A stretch of 64,000 nucleotides of DNA, from positions 372,001 through 436,000 of the forward strand of contig JACJVZ010000001.1 of NCBI GenBank assembly GCA_020637445.1, given 5' to 3'. Within the stretch, counting starts at the first letter, position 1, and each line of letters begins with the position of its first letter. This document shows, in pieces, positions 33,859 to 42,206 of this stretch. Below the pieces are notes generated by a model, which saw nothing but the letters and a program-made list of their open reading frames with translations, made no database searches and was not told the origin of the DNA. Source of the DNA: Calditrichota bacterium (GTDB taxonomy: Bacteria > Electryoneota > RPQS01). Position numbers and translations under genes: made by a program.

Positions 33859-34637
33859 GCACTCTCAAAGTCAAACATAATGACGGCGTCGTCACGTTGA
33901 CGCTTGCGCGGCCCAAGGCACGCAATGCGTTCAATGCGGAGATGATTGCCGAAATGACGGAGAAGCTGCACGAACTAAGTGCGGATCATTCGATTCGTCT
34001 GTTGATTTTGAATGCCGAAGGGCAAACATTCTGCGCGGGTGCGGACGCCAACTGGATGAAGTCTCAGAAAGACGTATCCGAGACCGACAATCTTGCGGAC
34101 GCTGAGAAGATATTTGATTTGTTCAGAGTGGCTTACGAATTCACACATCCGATTATTGCGCGCGTGCAGGGAGGAGCGTACGGCGGTGGTGCCGGGCTTG
34201 TTTGCTGCTCGGACATCGTAGTAATGGCTGACGACGCGCAAACTGCGTTTTCAGAAGTCAGGCTTGGGGTGGTGCCTGCCACAATTTCCGTTTTCGTTTT
34301 GCGCAAGATCGGCGAAGGCCGGGCACGTGAACTGTTTTTGACTGGACGGAGAATTTCAGCCCAAGAGTGCCTTCAAATTGGTTTGGCGACCGAGGTTGTA
34401 CCCGAAAAAGACCTCGACAACGCGGTTGCAAAATGGACTGAAGAACTACTAAAGGCCGCGCCAACCGCGCAAACGGTTGCCAAGAATCTCTTGTCGGTTG
34501 TCCCGCGCATGACACTTGATGAAGCCCGTCGCTTCACACCTCTCCGGATAGCCCGGCAGCGAGTAAGTCCCGAAGGTCAGGAAGGACTGGCGGCGCTGCT
34601 CGAAAAACGCGCGCCAAGTTGGAGTCCTCAGAAGTGA
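33855..34637 (+). CDS. Enoyl-CoA hydratase family, probable methylglutaconyl-CoA hydratase
   Basis: Crotonase-fold enzyme of 260 aa. The oxyanion-hole motifs are FCAGADANWMK and GGAYGGGAGLVCCSD; the catalytic Glu region is FSEVRLGVVPATIS. The FCAGADxNWM and FSEVRLGxxPA pattern is characteristic of methylglutaconyl-CoA hydratases (AUH/LiuC), the step after MCC in leucine catabolism. Being between the two MCC subunits supports this. A general enoyl-CoA hydratase is the alternative. Its stop overlaps the biotin carboxylase GTG by 4 bases. Confidence 0.88.
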   Translation: MSTLKVKHNDGVVTLTLARPKARNAFNAEMIAEMTEKLHELSADHSIRLLILNAEGQTFCAGADANWMKSQKDVSETDNLADAEKIFDLFRVAYEFTHPIIARVQGGAYGGGAGLVCCSDIVVMADDAQTAFSEVRLGVVPATISVFVLRKIGEGRARELFLTGRRISAQECLQIGLATEVVPEKDLDNAVAKWTEELLKAAPTAQTVAKNLLSVVPRMTLDEARRFTPLRIARQRVSPEGQEGLAALLEKRAPSWSPQK

Positions 34638-36136
34638 TTCGTAAGATTCTCGTTGCCAACCGCGGTGAAATCGCCGTGCGTGTGATGCGCACGGCACGGA
34701 CACTTGGGATTCGAACTGTTGCGATTTTCAGTGATGCCGACCGGGACGCCTTGCATGTCGAAATTGCGGATGAAGCCGTTCATATCGGCGCGTCGCAGGC
34801 ATCGGAAAGCTATTTGAGCGTCGAAAAAGTCATTGCCGCAGCGCGGGAACACGGTGCTGACGCCGTGCATCCGGGGTACGGTTTTCTGTCCGAGAATCCG
34901 AAATTCTCCAACGCCGTGCAGCTTGCCGGTTTGATCTTCATCGGACCTCCTGCGGAAGCGATGGGGCTCTTGGGTGACAAGATCGCATCGCGAGAATTGG
35001 CAATTCGCCACAATGTTCCTGTGACTCCGGGCGCGTTGTTGCCTCATGCAAGCGCCGAGCAGGCGAAAATCGAAGCTGAGAAAATCGGTTTTCCCGTCCT
35101 GATCAAGGCTGCGGCGGGCGGCGGCGGCAAAGGCATGCGGGTCGTACGCAGTTTGGAAGAAATTGAGACGTCGCTCGAAGCTGCCAAGCGCGAAGCGAAG
35201 TCTGCATTCGGTGATGATGCGGTTTATCTCGAAAAATACATCGAGAATCCCCGCCATATCGAGTTCCAAGTTTTTTGTGATCATCACGGGAATGCCGTGC
35301 ATCTGGGCGAACGCGAATGCTCAATTCAACGCCGGCACCAAAAAATAATTGAAGAATCGCCGAGCGTGGCGCTGACGCCCGAGTTGCGCAAAGAGATGGG
35401 CGCGGCGGCATTGCGAATCGTGCAGGGTGCCGGATATCGCAACGCAGGGACAGTTGAGTTCCTGCTCGACGGTGACAAGTTCTATTTTCTGGAAGTCAAC
35501 GCTCGTTTGCAGGTCGAGCATCCAGTGACCGAACAGGTCACAGGTGAGGACTTGGTGCAATGGCAAATCGCCATTGCCGCAGGTGAGAAACTTCCGAAAA
35601 CGCAAGACCAGATCACGTTTCGCGGCCACGCGATTGAGTGCCGAGTCTATGCCGAAGATCCCGCAAACGGTTTCTTGCCGTCTACGGGAACTGTTTTGAA
35701 GCTCGAGGAACCGCACGCACCGGGAATTCGTATCGACTCGGGAATCCGCGAAGGATTTGAAGTGCCGATTTTCTATGATCCGATTTTGAGCAAAGTTATC
35801 TGCCGCGCTGGAAACCGGGAACTGGCGATTCAAAGAATGCGGGACGCGCTCAAACACTATGTGATTCTCGGCGTGCGCACACCCATCGGATATATGCAGG
35901 ACGTTTTGGCGCACCCCAAATTCGTTAAAGGAAACATTTCGACACACTTCTTGGCCGATCACTTTTCAGAGTGGGAAGAGAAACTTCCAACGCGCGCGGC
36001 ACTGGCAGCGATGCTTGCCGCCGCCAATGAAACGGGTCGCGACGTAAAACGCAGTGCCGCCTCAAACGGCAAGGCAGCGATTCCTACGCCATGGTCAAGT
36101 TTGGGGGACTGGAAGACGGCGGGAGCGGGCTCGTGA
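34634..36136 (+). CDS. Biotin carboxylase subunit of acyl-CoA (methylcrotonyl-CoA) carboxylase
   Basis: ATP-dependent carboxylation of biotin. The GTG at 34634 gives the standard start IRKILVANRGEIAVRVMR and follows GGAG (34621) by nine bases; a TTG at 34619 is also open. The 500 aa contain the ATP-grasp glycine loop AAAGGGGKGMRVVR, GERECSIQRRHQKIIEESPS, YFLEVNARLQVEHPVTE and GHAIECRVYAEDP. MCC alpha is normally one ~650-aa protein ending in a biotin domain. Here the biotin part is a separate overlapping gene (GTGA). Context assigns it to MCC. Confidence 0.9.
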   Translation: MIRKILVANRGEIAVRVMRTARTLGIRTVAIFSDADRDALHVEIADEAVHIGASQASESYLSVEKVIAAAREHGADAVHPGYGFLSENPKFSNAVQLAGLIFIGPPAEAMGLLGDKIASRELAIRHNVPVTPGALLPHASAEQAKIEAEKIGFPVLIKAAAGGGGKGMRVVRSLEEIETSLEAAKREAKSAFGDDAVYLEKYIENPRHIEFQVFCDHHGNAVHLGERECSIQRRHQKIIEESPSVALTPELRKEMGAAALRIVQGAGYRNAGTVEFLLDGDKFYFLEVNARLQVEHPVTEQVTGEDLVQWQIAIAAGEKLPKTQDQITFRGHAIECRVYAEDPANGFLPSTGTVLKLEEPHAPGIRIDSGIREGFEVPIFYDPILSKVICRAGNRELAIQRMRDALKHYVILGVRTPIGYMQDVLAHPKFVKGNISTHFLADHFSEWEEKLPTRAALAAMLAAANETGRDVKRSAASNGKAAIPTPWSSLGDWKTAGAGS

Positions 36137-36618
36137 AGAAACATTTCCGCATCGCAGGACACAACATCTGCGGCACGTTCAAGCGTCATTCACCGGCGGA
36201 CGTGGAAATCACGGCATGTGACGACACGACGACGTTTCACGTGACGAAGGTCGGCAGGCGAGTGCGTGTCGACAACGAAGACTACACCTTTAATACGATT
36301 GCTGCACGGAAAAAAGACAAGATATTCATTTGGCTTGACGGTCGCGTGCATGAATTGCAGGAATTCGAAGAAACCGAAGTCGCCGACAATCGCAACGCGA
36401 GCGATGATATTCGCGCGCCGATGCCAGGCATGATTATCAAACTGAACGTGGCCGTGGGTGACGACGTGAAAGCGGATCAGATAGTTGCCGTGTTGGAAGC
36501 GATGAAGATGGAACACAACCTGCGCGCGCCGCGCGGCGGAAAAGTTGCCGCAATCGACGTCAAAGTCGGTCAGACGGTCTCGGCCGACGCTCCGCTTGTG
36601 CATTTGGAGTCCGCGTGA
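36133..36618 (+). CDS. Biotin carboxyl carrier protein of the acyl-CoA carboxylase
   Basis: A 161-aa protein from the GTG at 36133, overlapping the biotin carboxylase stop. Residues 1-85 resemble the BT linker domain of fused MCC/PCC alpha chains (VGRRVRVDNEDY, IFIWLDGRVHELQEF). Residues 90-161 are the biotinyl domain with APMPGMIIKLNVAVGD and VLEAMKMEHNLRAP; the biotinylated Lys is about residue 125. An ATG at 36091 would start inside the carboxylase gene and is less likely. The next gene overlaps by 4 bases. Confidence 0.9.
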   Translation: MKKHFRIAGHNICGTFKRHSPADVEITACDDTTTFHVTKVGRRVRVDNEDYTFNTIAARKKDKIFIWLDGRVHELQEFEETEVADNRNASDDIRAPMPGMIIKLNVAVGDDVKADQIVAVLEAMKMEHNLRAPRGGKVAAIDVKVGQTVSADAPLVHLESA

Positions 36619-37421
36619 GCGATCTTCTGACTCCGCGATTCGTCTATGTCGGTATTCGCGACGCACTCGATGCGATTCCGCGCTTGACCGAAATGGAACT
36701 CGGCATCGAAGTGATCTTCAATACCACAAGCGATTTGTGGCCGAAGATCAAGTGGGACGTTTTGCTGGGTCTTGCGGACGATTTTTCCGAAGTTCATTTG
36801 CCGGTTGCCTGTCACGGGCCGTTTTACAATCTTGCGCTTGCGGGCCGCGACGAACACATCGCGGATTATTCCTGCCAATCGCTCGCGGCGGCCATCGAAG
36901 CCGCCCGGGTTATCGGCTCGCCCTTGATGGTTTTCCATACGGGGTTCTTGCCTCAGCTTCCTCCGACGGCGCGTGGGAAATGGCTCGACACGTTCTGCGG
37001 CAAACTCTCGCATTTGCTTGACGTCGCGGCTTCCAACGGAATTGTGTTGGCGATGGAGAACACCTACGAGCCGGATACGACGCTTTTCGAGGAGATTTTC
37101 TCACGCGTGCAGCATCCGTTTTTGGGAATGTGTTTTGACACGGGGCATGCGGCTTGTTTTGCAAAGATTCCGCCGACGGACTGGATTGACAAGTTTTCGG
37201 AACAGATTGTTCATTTGCATTTGAGTGACAACGACGGGATTTCCGATCTTCATTGGGGACTTGGAAAAGGCATGGTGAATATTTCCGCGCTGATCGGCCC
37301 CTTGCTCGCGCGTGGAGCGCGTCCGTCAGTCACGTTTGAAGTTTCATTAGATGATGCGAAATCCTCGAACGAGTATTTAACACGCTCCCTCGCGGCTTCG
37401 CAGATTTCCGGCCATGACTAG
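36615..37421 (+). CDS. TIM-barrel protein, AP endonuclease 2/sugar isomerase-like
   Basis: A 268-aa protein of the xylose-isomerase-like TIM-barrel superfamily. Metal-site motifs are ACHGPFYNLALAG (His), MVFHTGFL (His), LAMENTYEPD (Glu), MCFDTGHAACF (Asp and His), VHLHLSDNDG (His and Asp) and VTFEVS (Glu). Family members include endonuclease IV and many sugar phosphate isomerases/epimerases. It is coupled to the biotin carrier gene (GTGA overlap), yet no sugar or DNA repair genes are near. It is not HMG-CoA lyase, whose motifs are absent. Confidence 0.82.
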   Translation: MSDLLTPRFVYVGIRDALDAIPRLTEMELGIEVIFNTTSDLWPKIKWDVLLGLADDFSEVHLPVACHGPFYNLALAGRDEHIADYSCQSLAAAIEAARVIGSPLMVFHTGFLPQLPPTARGKWLDTFCGKLSHLLDVAASNGIVLAMENTYEPDTTLFEEIFSRVQHPFLGMCFDTGHAACFAKIPPTDWIDKFSEQIVHLHLSDNDGISDLHWGLGKGMVNISALIGPLLARGARPSVTFEVSLDDAKSSNEYLTRSLAASQISGHD

Positions 37422-37602
37422 TACAGACAAGAAACCCAAGAAGTCGAAGCCCGCCGACATCGAAAAGATCGAGCGCTTGCTTCGCGACGCGGATATTTCT
37501 CCCGAGGAATATCAGGCATTGAAAGACGAATTGAAACGCAACCGCCGCCGCAACGAGGGGGCGGGTGATAATCCGTTAGACAATTTATATGAAGAATCTT
37601 AA
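37414..37602 (+). CDS. Small charged hypothetical protein
   Basis: A 62-aa protein, hydrophilic, rich in Lys, Glu, Asp and Arg. The middle (IEKIERLLRDADISPEEY) looks helical. It overlaps the TIM-barrel gene by 8 bases. AAGGAA lies between its stop and the next ATG. I do not recognise a family. Compact operon position and low-complexity basic N-terminus (KKPKKSKP) suggest a real small gene. Confidence 0.6.
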   Translation: MTSTDKKPKKSKPADIEKIERLLRDADISPEEYQALKDELKRNRRRNEGAGDNPLDNLYEES

Positions 37603-37617
37603 GGAATACTCCCTCCG

Positions 37618-38790
37618 ATGAGCCTTGGAGACCGACTTCCGCTAACCGAAGAGCAAAAAATGCTGCGCGACATGGTGCGGGATTTTGCCGAAAACAAAAT
37701 CAAGCCTATCGCCGCCGAAATTGATGAAACCGAGCGCTTCCCCGAAGAGATCTTCGCTGAAATGGGCGAACTCGGACTAATGGGCATTCCCTATCCCGAA
37801 GAATACGGCGGTGCGGGAATGGACTACACGTCGTATGCTTTGGCTATTGAAGAAATCGCCAAAGTCTGCGGTTCCACGGCGCTGGGACTTGCCGCGCATA
37901 TCTCACTGGGCTGCGGGCCGATCTATCTGTTCGGCACCGAAGAACAGAAGAAAAAGTACCTTCCCGATTTGTGCGCGGGCAAACACATGGGCGGGTTTGG
38001 ATTGACCGAACCTCAAGCAGGCAGCGACGCGGGTGCGACCAAAACGACCTGTCTGGATCAAGGCGACCACTATCTTCTGAACGGTACGAAAGTTTACTGT
38101 ACGAATGGCTCGTACTCGAAAACTTACGTGGTCAGTGCATTGACCGAGAAGGACAAAGGAACGCGCGGAATTAGCTGTTTTATCGTAGAGCGTGATTGGG
38201 ACGGCTTCGCCGTCGGCAAGAAAGAACGCAAGCTCGGCGTACGCGGATCGGATACGGTTGTCTTGCACTTTAACGACGTGAAAGTGCCAAAAGCGAACCT
38301 GCTCGGCAGGCCCGGCGAAGGCTTCAAGCAAATGCTGGCCACGCTTGACGGCGGCAGAATATCGATTGGATCGATGTCCTTAGGCCTTGCTGAAGGCGCA
38401 TACATCGAAACGCTGAAATACGTCACTGGACGCAAGGCCTTTGATCAACGCATCGCCGATTTTCAAGCGACGCAATTCAAACTTGCGGATATGCTCGTGC
38501 AGATTGAAGCCGCGCGCCACATGATTTTCGACGCCGCGAAGAAGAAAGACGCAGGTGAAGATTTCTCGCGCGAAGCCGCCATGGCAAAGCTCTATGCGAG
38601 CGAAGTCGGAGCGCGCGTCACGTCGCAAGCCATTCAGCTGCACGGCGGCTACGGCTACGTGCGCGAATACCCGGTTGAGAGAATGTTCCGTGACAACAAA
38701 TTGACTGAAATTGGCGAGGGCACGTCTGAAATTCAGCGTCTCGTCATCGCGCGCGCCCTGCTAAAAGAGTGGGATCAGGCCACCGCTTGA
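37618..38790 (+). CDS. Acyl-CoA dehydrogenase (probably isovaleryl-CoA or short-chain)
   Basis: FAD-dependent alpha,beta-oxidation of an acyl-CoA, passing electrons to ETF. The 390 aa have LPLTEEQKMLRDMVRDFA, GIPYPEEYGGAGMD, FGLTEPQAGSDAG, QLHGGYGYVREYPVERMFRD and GEGTSEIQRLVIAR. The catalytic base is the Glu of GEGT (about 369). Cluster position suggests isovaleryl-CoA dehydrogenase, but that enzyme usually has its base at another site, so a short/branched-chain enzyme is equally likely. It lies 15 bases after the small gene, with a good AAGGAA ahead of the ATG. Confidence 0.9.
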   Translation: MSLGDRLPLTEEQKMLRDMVRDFAENKIKPIAAEIDETERFPEEIFAEMGELGLMGIPYPEEYGGAGMDYTSYALAIEEIAKVCGSTALGLAAHISLGCGPIYLFGTEEQKKKYLPDLCAGKHMGGFGLTEPQAGSDAGATKTTCLDQGDHYLLNGTKVYCTNGSYSKTYVVSALTEKDKGTRGISCFIVERDWDGFAVGKKERKLGVRGSDTVVLHFNDVKVPKANLLGRPGEGFKQMLATLDGGRISIGSMSLGLAEGAYIETLKYVTGRKAFDQRIADFQATQFKLADMLVQIEAARHMIFDAAKKKDAGEDFSREAAMAKLYASEVGARVTSQAIQLHGGYGYVREYPVERMFRDNKLTEIGEGTSEIQRLVIARALLKEWDQATA

Positions 38791-38808
38791 TCCGATCTTC
38801 CGTGCCCA

Positions 38809-39669
38809 ATGCACATTGATCTCGGCACACTTCGGATTGACGTTCTTGACGACGGGCTGTTTGAGTTGCGCGCCGAGACGTTTGTAAAGGTCACGAAGGG
38901 CCGCAATGCCGATTTGCTCAAGAAAGGGCAATACAAACCGCGCATCAAAGTCGGGTTCAATTCGCTATTGATCCGCGGTGAAGGTCAAACTGTCCTAATC
39001 GACCCGGGCACGGGCGACAAAGAACGCATCGCCGAGCGCCGCAGCTATAATCTCGATTGGCCGCGCAGAGTCTTGCCCAAGCTCAAACAGCTTGGAGTCC
39101 GAAAGGAAGACGTCACACTTGTTGTTCTAACCCATTTGCACTGGGATCATGCGGGTGCCTGTACGACGAACGATCTTGGCGGACAGCTTGAACCGACGTT
39201 TCCCAAGGCATGCCATGTTTTACACGAGAAAGAGCTTGACGGCGCGCGCGCGGCACTGGTGCAGGGAGATGACGGCTACTGCGCGGACGACTTTGAGCCG
39301 CTTGCGGAAGCGCGCAAACTTGAGTTGATCGGCGAGTTGGATGCCGTAATCTTTCCGTGGCTGACTTGCCACTGGAGCGGAGGACATAGCCCCGGGCACA
39401 TGGTCGTTCGCGTCGGATATCCTGAAGGACCGCGTGTTATGTACCCAAGCGACGTCCTTCCGACTGCCGCGCAGCTTCCGTTCGACAGCGGCATGTCATA
39501 CGACCAGGATCCGAACGAGCTGATCGAGGCGAAGAGAAAATTTCTTGAGATCGCGGCGGCGGACGAAGACCTTGTCATACTCGTTCATGCCCCGCGCAAC
39601 AAATCTGGCTACATCCGAAAGTTATCGTCGGGCGAGTACAAATTGGAACACGTCGCCCTTGAAAAATAA
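38809..39669 (+). CDS. MBL-fold metallo-hydrolase
   Basis: A 286-aa metallo-beta-lactamase-fold protein. Metal ligands are in LTHLHWDHAGACT (HxHxDH), WSGGHSPGHMV (His), MYPSDVLP (Asp) and ILVHAPRN (His). The start DLGTLRIDVLDDGLFELRAETF and FNSLLIRGEGQTVLIDPGTGD resemble lactonase-like or quorum-quenching-like members, but the range of substrates is wide. Cluster position suggests hydrolysis of a thioester or lactone related to acyl-CoA metabolism (inference only). Confidence 0.88.
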   Translation: MHIDLGTLRIDVLDDGLFELRAETFVKVTKGRNADLLKKGQYKPRIKVGFNSLLIRGEGQTVLIDPGTGDKERIAERRSYNLDWPRRVLPKLKQLGVRKEDVTLVVLTHLHWDHAGACTTNDLGGQLEPTFPKACHVLHEKELDGARAALVQGDDGYCADDFEPLAEARKLELIGELDAVIFPWLTCHWSGGHSPGHMVVRVGYPEGPRVMYPSDVLPTAAQLPFDSGMSYDQDPNELIEAKRKFLEIAAADEDLVILVHAPRNKSGYIRKLSSGEYKLEHVALEK

Positions 39670-39696
39670 GAACACAAAATTGGGTTGGAATCAGTA

Positions 39697-40878
39697 ATGA
39701 ATCCGAATACTCCTGTCATTACCTCCGGAGCACGCACGGCCATCGGCTCATTTATGGGCGCGTTGGCCTCAGTACCCGCTCCCGCCTTGGCCGCGCACGT
39801 TTTGAAGGCCAATCTCGACCGTTCGCAAGTCGATCCGAAAGAAGTTGAAGAAGTCATTTTGGGCCAAGTCCTGCAAGCAGGCGTCGGTCAAGCGCCCGCC
39901 CGTCAAGCTGCGCTATTTGCAGGAATTCCCAACACGACGTCGGCCTGGACTGTGAACAAAGTTTGTTCGTCGGGTTTACGCTCGATTATGTCTGCCGCGC
40001 AGGCGATCGCGCTGGGCGATGCCAAAGTCATGCTTGCAGGCGGCATGGAAAACATGTCACTTGCGCCGTACTCGTTGGACCGTGCTCGTTCCGGCTACCG
40101 GCTCGGAAACGGAAGCATTACGGACTTGATGGTCAACGACGGTCTGTGGGATCCGCACAATAATATTCATATGGGCTCGTGCGCCGAAATGTGCGCAAAA
40201 GAACACAAAATTACGCGCGAACAGCAGGACGAATTCGCCGCGGAATCTTACCGTCGTGCGATTGCCTCGATTAAGGACGGCAAGTTCAAAGCTGAAATCG
40301 TACCTGTCGTGATTAAGGGTCGCAAAGGTGAAGTGTCGATCGACACAGACGAAGAGCCGGGCAATGTGAACTTCGACAAGATGCCGCAGCTCAAACCTGC
40401 CTTTGAAAAAGACGGTACGATTACTGCCGCGAACGCCTCGAAGATCAATGACGGCGCGTCGGCGGTGATGGTCATGTCCTACGAAGAGTCACAGCGCCGC
40501 GGGCTTAAGCCGCTGGCCCGCATCGTTGGGCACACGACCTATAGTCAATCGCCCGAGTGGTTCACGACGGCTCCTGCGTCCGCAGTGCAAAAACTCCTGC
40601 GCCGTATCGACTGGAAAGTTTCCGACGTCGACCTGTGGGAATTGAACGAAGCCTTCTCGGTGGTCGGCCTTTACAACATGAAGGAAATCGGCGCGACGGC
40701 CGCGAACACGAATGTGTGGGGCGGAGCAGTTGCGCTTGGACACCCAATTGGTTCTTCAGGCTGCCGTATCGTCATCACGCTGCTGCATGCACTGAAAGAT
40801 CGCGGCGGCAAGCGCGGCGTAGTCGGTATCTGCAACGGCGGCGGCGAAGCGACCGCTATGGCCGTTGAAATGATGTAA
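39697..40878 (+). CDS. Acetyl-CoA C-acetyltransferase (thiolase)
   Basis: Condenses or cleaves acetoacetyl-CoA/3-ketoacyl-CoA. From the ATG at 39697 it has 393 aa, the usual length. Nucleophile Cys90 is in VNKVCSSGLRS. GHPIGSSGCRI supplies the His and GICNGGGEAT the second Cys. ARTAIGSFMGALASVPA is typical of the degradative/biosynthetic acetoacetyl-CoA thiolase. It is next to 3-hydroxyacyl-CoA dehydrogenase. A TTG at 39685 would add four residues. Confidence 0.93.
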   Translation: MNPNTPVITSGARTAIGSFMGALASVPAPALAAHVLKANLDRSQVDPKEVEEVILGQVLQAGVGQAPARQAALFAGIPNTTSAWTVNKVCSSGLRSIMSAAQAIALGDAKVMLAGGMENMSLAPYSLDRARSGYRLGNGSITDLMVNDGLWDPHNNIHMGSCAEMCAKEHKITREQQDEFAAESYRRAIASIKDGKFKAEIVPVVIKGRKGEVSIDTDEEPGNVNFDKMPQLKPAFEKDGTITAANASKINDGASAVMVMSYEESQRRGLKPLARIVGHTTYSQSPEWFTTAPASAVQKLLRRIDWKVSDVDLWELNEAFSVVGLYNMKEIGATAANTNVWGGAVALGHPIGSSGCRIVITLLHALKDRGGKRGVVGICNGGGEATAMAVEMM

Positions 40879-40938
40879 TTCAAATTAATCAAACTATCTG
40901 CATTTCGTTTCCAAACGGAACTGCAAACCATCAATATC

Positions 40939-41793
40939 ATGAGTATCTCAACTGTAGCCGTCATCGGTGGCGGCACCATGGGCAACGGAATCGCCCACGT
41001 CTGTGCGCAAAATGGCTGCACCGTCTATTTGATCGAAATGTCACAGGCTCTGCTCGACCGCGCGGTCGGCACGATCACCAAGAATCTTGACCGTCAGGTA
41101 TCAAAAGGCAAGCTGTCTGAGGAAGATAAGGCCGCGACATTGGGCCGCATCAAGGGCACTCTGAAGATCGAAGACGTCAAGAACGCCGACATCGTGATCG
41201 AAGCGATTGTCGAAAATGAAGCGGTCAAGAAGGAACTCTTCTTTAAGATTGACGCTCTGGCCAAGCCTGAAGCGATTTTGGCCTCGAACACGTCTACGAT
41301 ATCGATCACGCAGATCGCCGCGGCAACGAAACGTGCTAACAAATTTATCGGTATGCACTTCATGAACCCCGTGCCGATGATGCAGTTGGTCGAGATTATC
41401 CGTGGATTGGCGACCGACGACGCGACGCACGAAGCGACCGTGAAGTTCGCCGAAGCACTTGGCAAGACTCCGATTACGGTCAATGATTTTCCGGGCTTCG
41501 TTTCCAATCGTATTCTGATGCCGATGATCAACGAAGCCGTCTACTGTTTGATGGAAGGCGTCGGCGAAGCAGAGGCCATCGACGGCGTGATGAAACTCGG
41601 CATGAACCATCCTATGGGTCCGTTGGCGTTGGCCGATTTGATCGGCTTGGACGTTTGTCTCGCGATTATGGAAGTTCTGCACCGTGACTTGGGCGACTCG
41701 AAATACCGCCCCTGTCCACTTTTGAAAAAGTACGTCGCCGCAGGCTATCTGGGCCGCAAGAACGGCCGCGGATTCTACGACTACGCAAAGTAA
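40939..41793 (+). CDS. 3-hydroxybutyryl-CoA dehydrogenase
   Basis: NAD(P)-dependent oxidoreductase of 284 aa. The Rossmann motif is VIGGGTMGNGIAHVCAQNG. Catalytic residues are in ASNTSTISIT, GMHFMNPVPMM (His) and NDFPGFVSNRILMP. The C-terminal dimerisation domain with LGMNHPMGPLALADLIGLD is typical. Together with thiolase, hydratase and acyl-CoA dehydrogenase it can complete short-chain beta-oxidation or, run backward, butyryl-CoA formation. It is 60 bases from the thiolase stop; that gap looks AT-rich and holds no terminator. Confidence 0.94.
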   Translation: MSISTVAVIGGGTMGNGIAHVCAQNGCTVYLIEMSQALLDRAVGTITKNLDRQVSKGKLSEEDKAATLGRIKGTLKIEDVKNADIVIEAIVENEAVKKELFFKIDALAKPEAILASNTSTISITQIAAATKRANKFIGMHFMNPVPMMQLVEIIRGLATDDATHEATVKFAEALGKTPITVNDFPGFVSNRILMPMINEAVYCLMEGVGEAEAIDGVMKLGMNHPMGPLALADLIGLDVCLAIMEVLHRDLGDSKYRPCPLLKKYVAAGYLGRKNGRGFYDYAK

Positions 41794-41803
41794 GGGAAAG
41801 AAA

Positions 41804-42127
41804 GTGATTGTAACGACTACTCCGACTATTGAGGGCCGCAAGATCGAAGCCTATTTAGGCGTCGTGGCTGGCGAAGCTATCGTGGGCGCAAATATTTTCA
41901 AAGATCTCTTTGCGGGAATTCGCGACATCGTCGGCGGACGCAGCGCAGCCTACGAAAACGAACTGCGCAAAGCCCGGGAGGTCGCGCTCCAAGAGCTTGC
42001 TGACAACGGCCAAGCGCTCGGTGCAAATGCGGTCGTCGGCGTCGATCTGGACTACGAAGTGGTCGGCTCAGGCGGTTCGATGCTGATGGTCACGGCCTCC
42101 GGCACGGCTGTCAAACTGTCCGTGTAG
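41804..42127 (+). CDS. UPF0145/YbjQ-family protein
   Basis: A 107-aa protein with the YbjQ pattern: VTTTPTIEGRKIEAYLGVV, GEAIVGANIFKDLFAGIRDIVGG and ALGANAVVGVDLDYE. The family forms a beta-rich pentamer or decamer and has no established role; heavy-metal binding has been proposed. It sits between hydroxybutyryl-CoA dehydrogenase and the second acyl-CoA dehydrogenase. The start is a GTG ten bases after the previous stop. A terminator-like hairpin follows. Confidence 0.9.
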   Translation: MIVTTTPTIEGRKIEAYLGVVAGEAIVGANIFKDLFAGIRDIVGGRSAAYENELRKAREVALQELADNGQALGANAVVGVDLDYEVVGSGGSMLMVTASGTAVKLSV

Positions 42128-42132
42128 GCAAG

Positions 42133-42160
42133 GCAGACTTCTTGCAAGCGTCTGCTTTTC
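42133..42160 (+). terminator. Probable rho-independent terminator
   Basis: GCAGAC (42133-42138) pairs with GTCTGC (42150-42155), with inner CTT/AAG pairs, followed by TTTTC and a long T-rich tract. It ends the sub-operon after the YbjQ-like gene. Confidence 0.7.
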
Positions 42161-42203
42161 AATTTTCAATTTTTTATTTTCAATTTTCTATTTGCTAATT
42201 TCG
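42156..42203. repeat. T-rich interspersed repeat, copy 2
   Basis: Repeated TTTTCAAT units followed by TTTTCTATTTGCTAATTTC. The last part is almost the same as TTTTCTAATTGCTATTTTC at the 27.4 kb copy. It lies between a terminator hairpin and the next acyl-CoA dehydrogenase gene. Confidence 0.5.
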
Positions 42204-42206
42204 AAC

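Noticed and set aside
36615..37421. HMG-CoA lyase
   Set aside because: Motifs match the xylose-isomerase-like TIM-barrel group (HGPF, FDTGH, HLSDNDG). The HMG-CoA lyase signature is absent.
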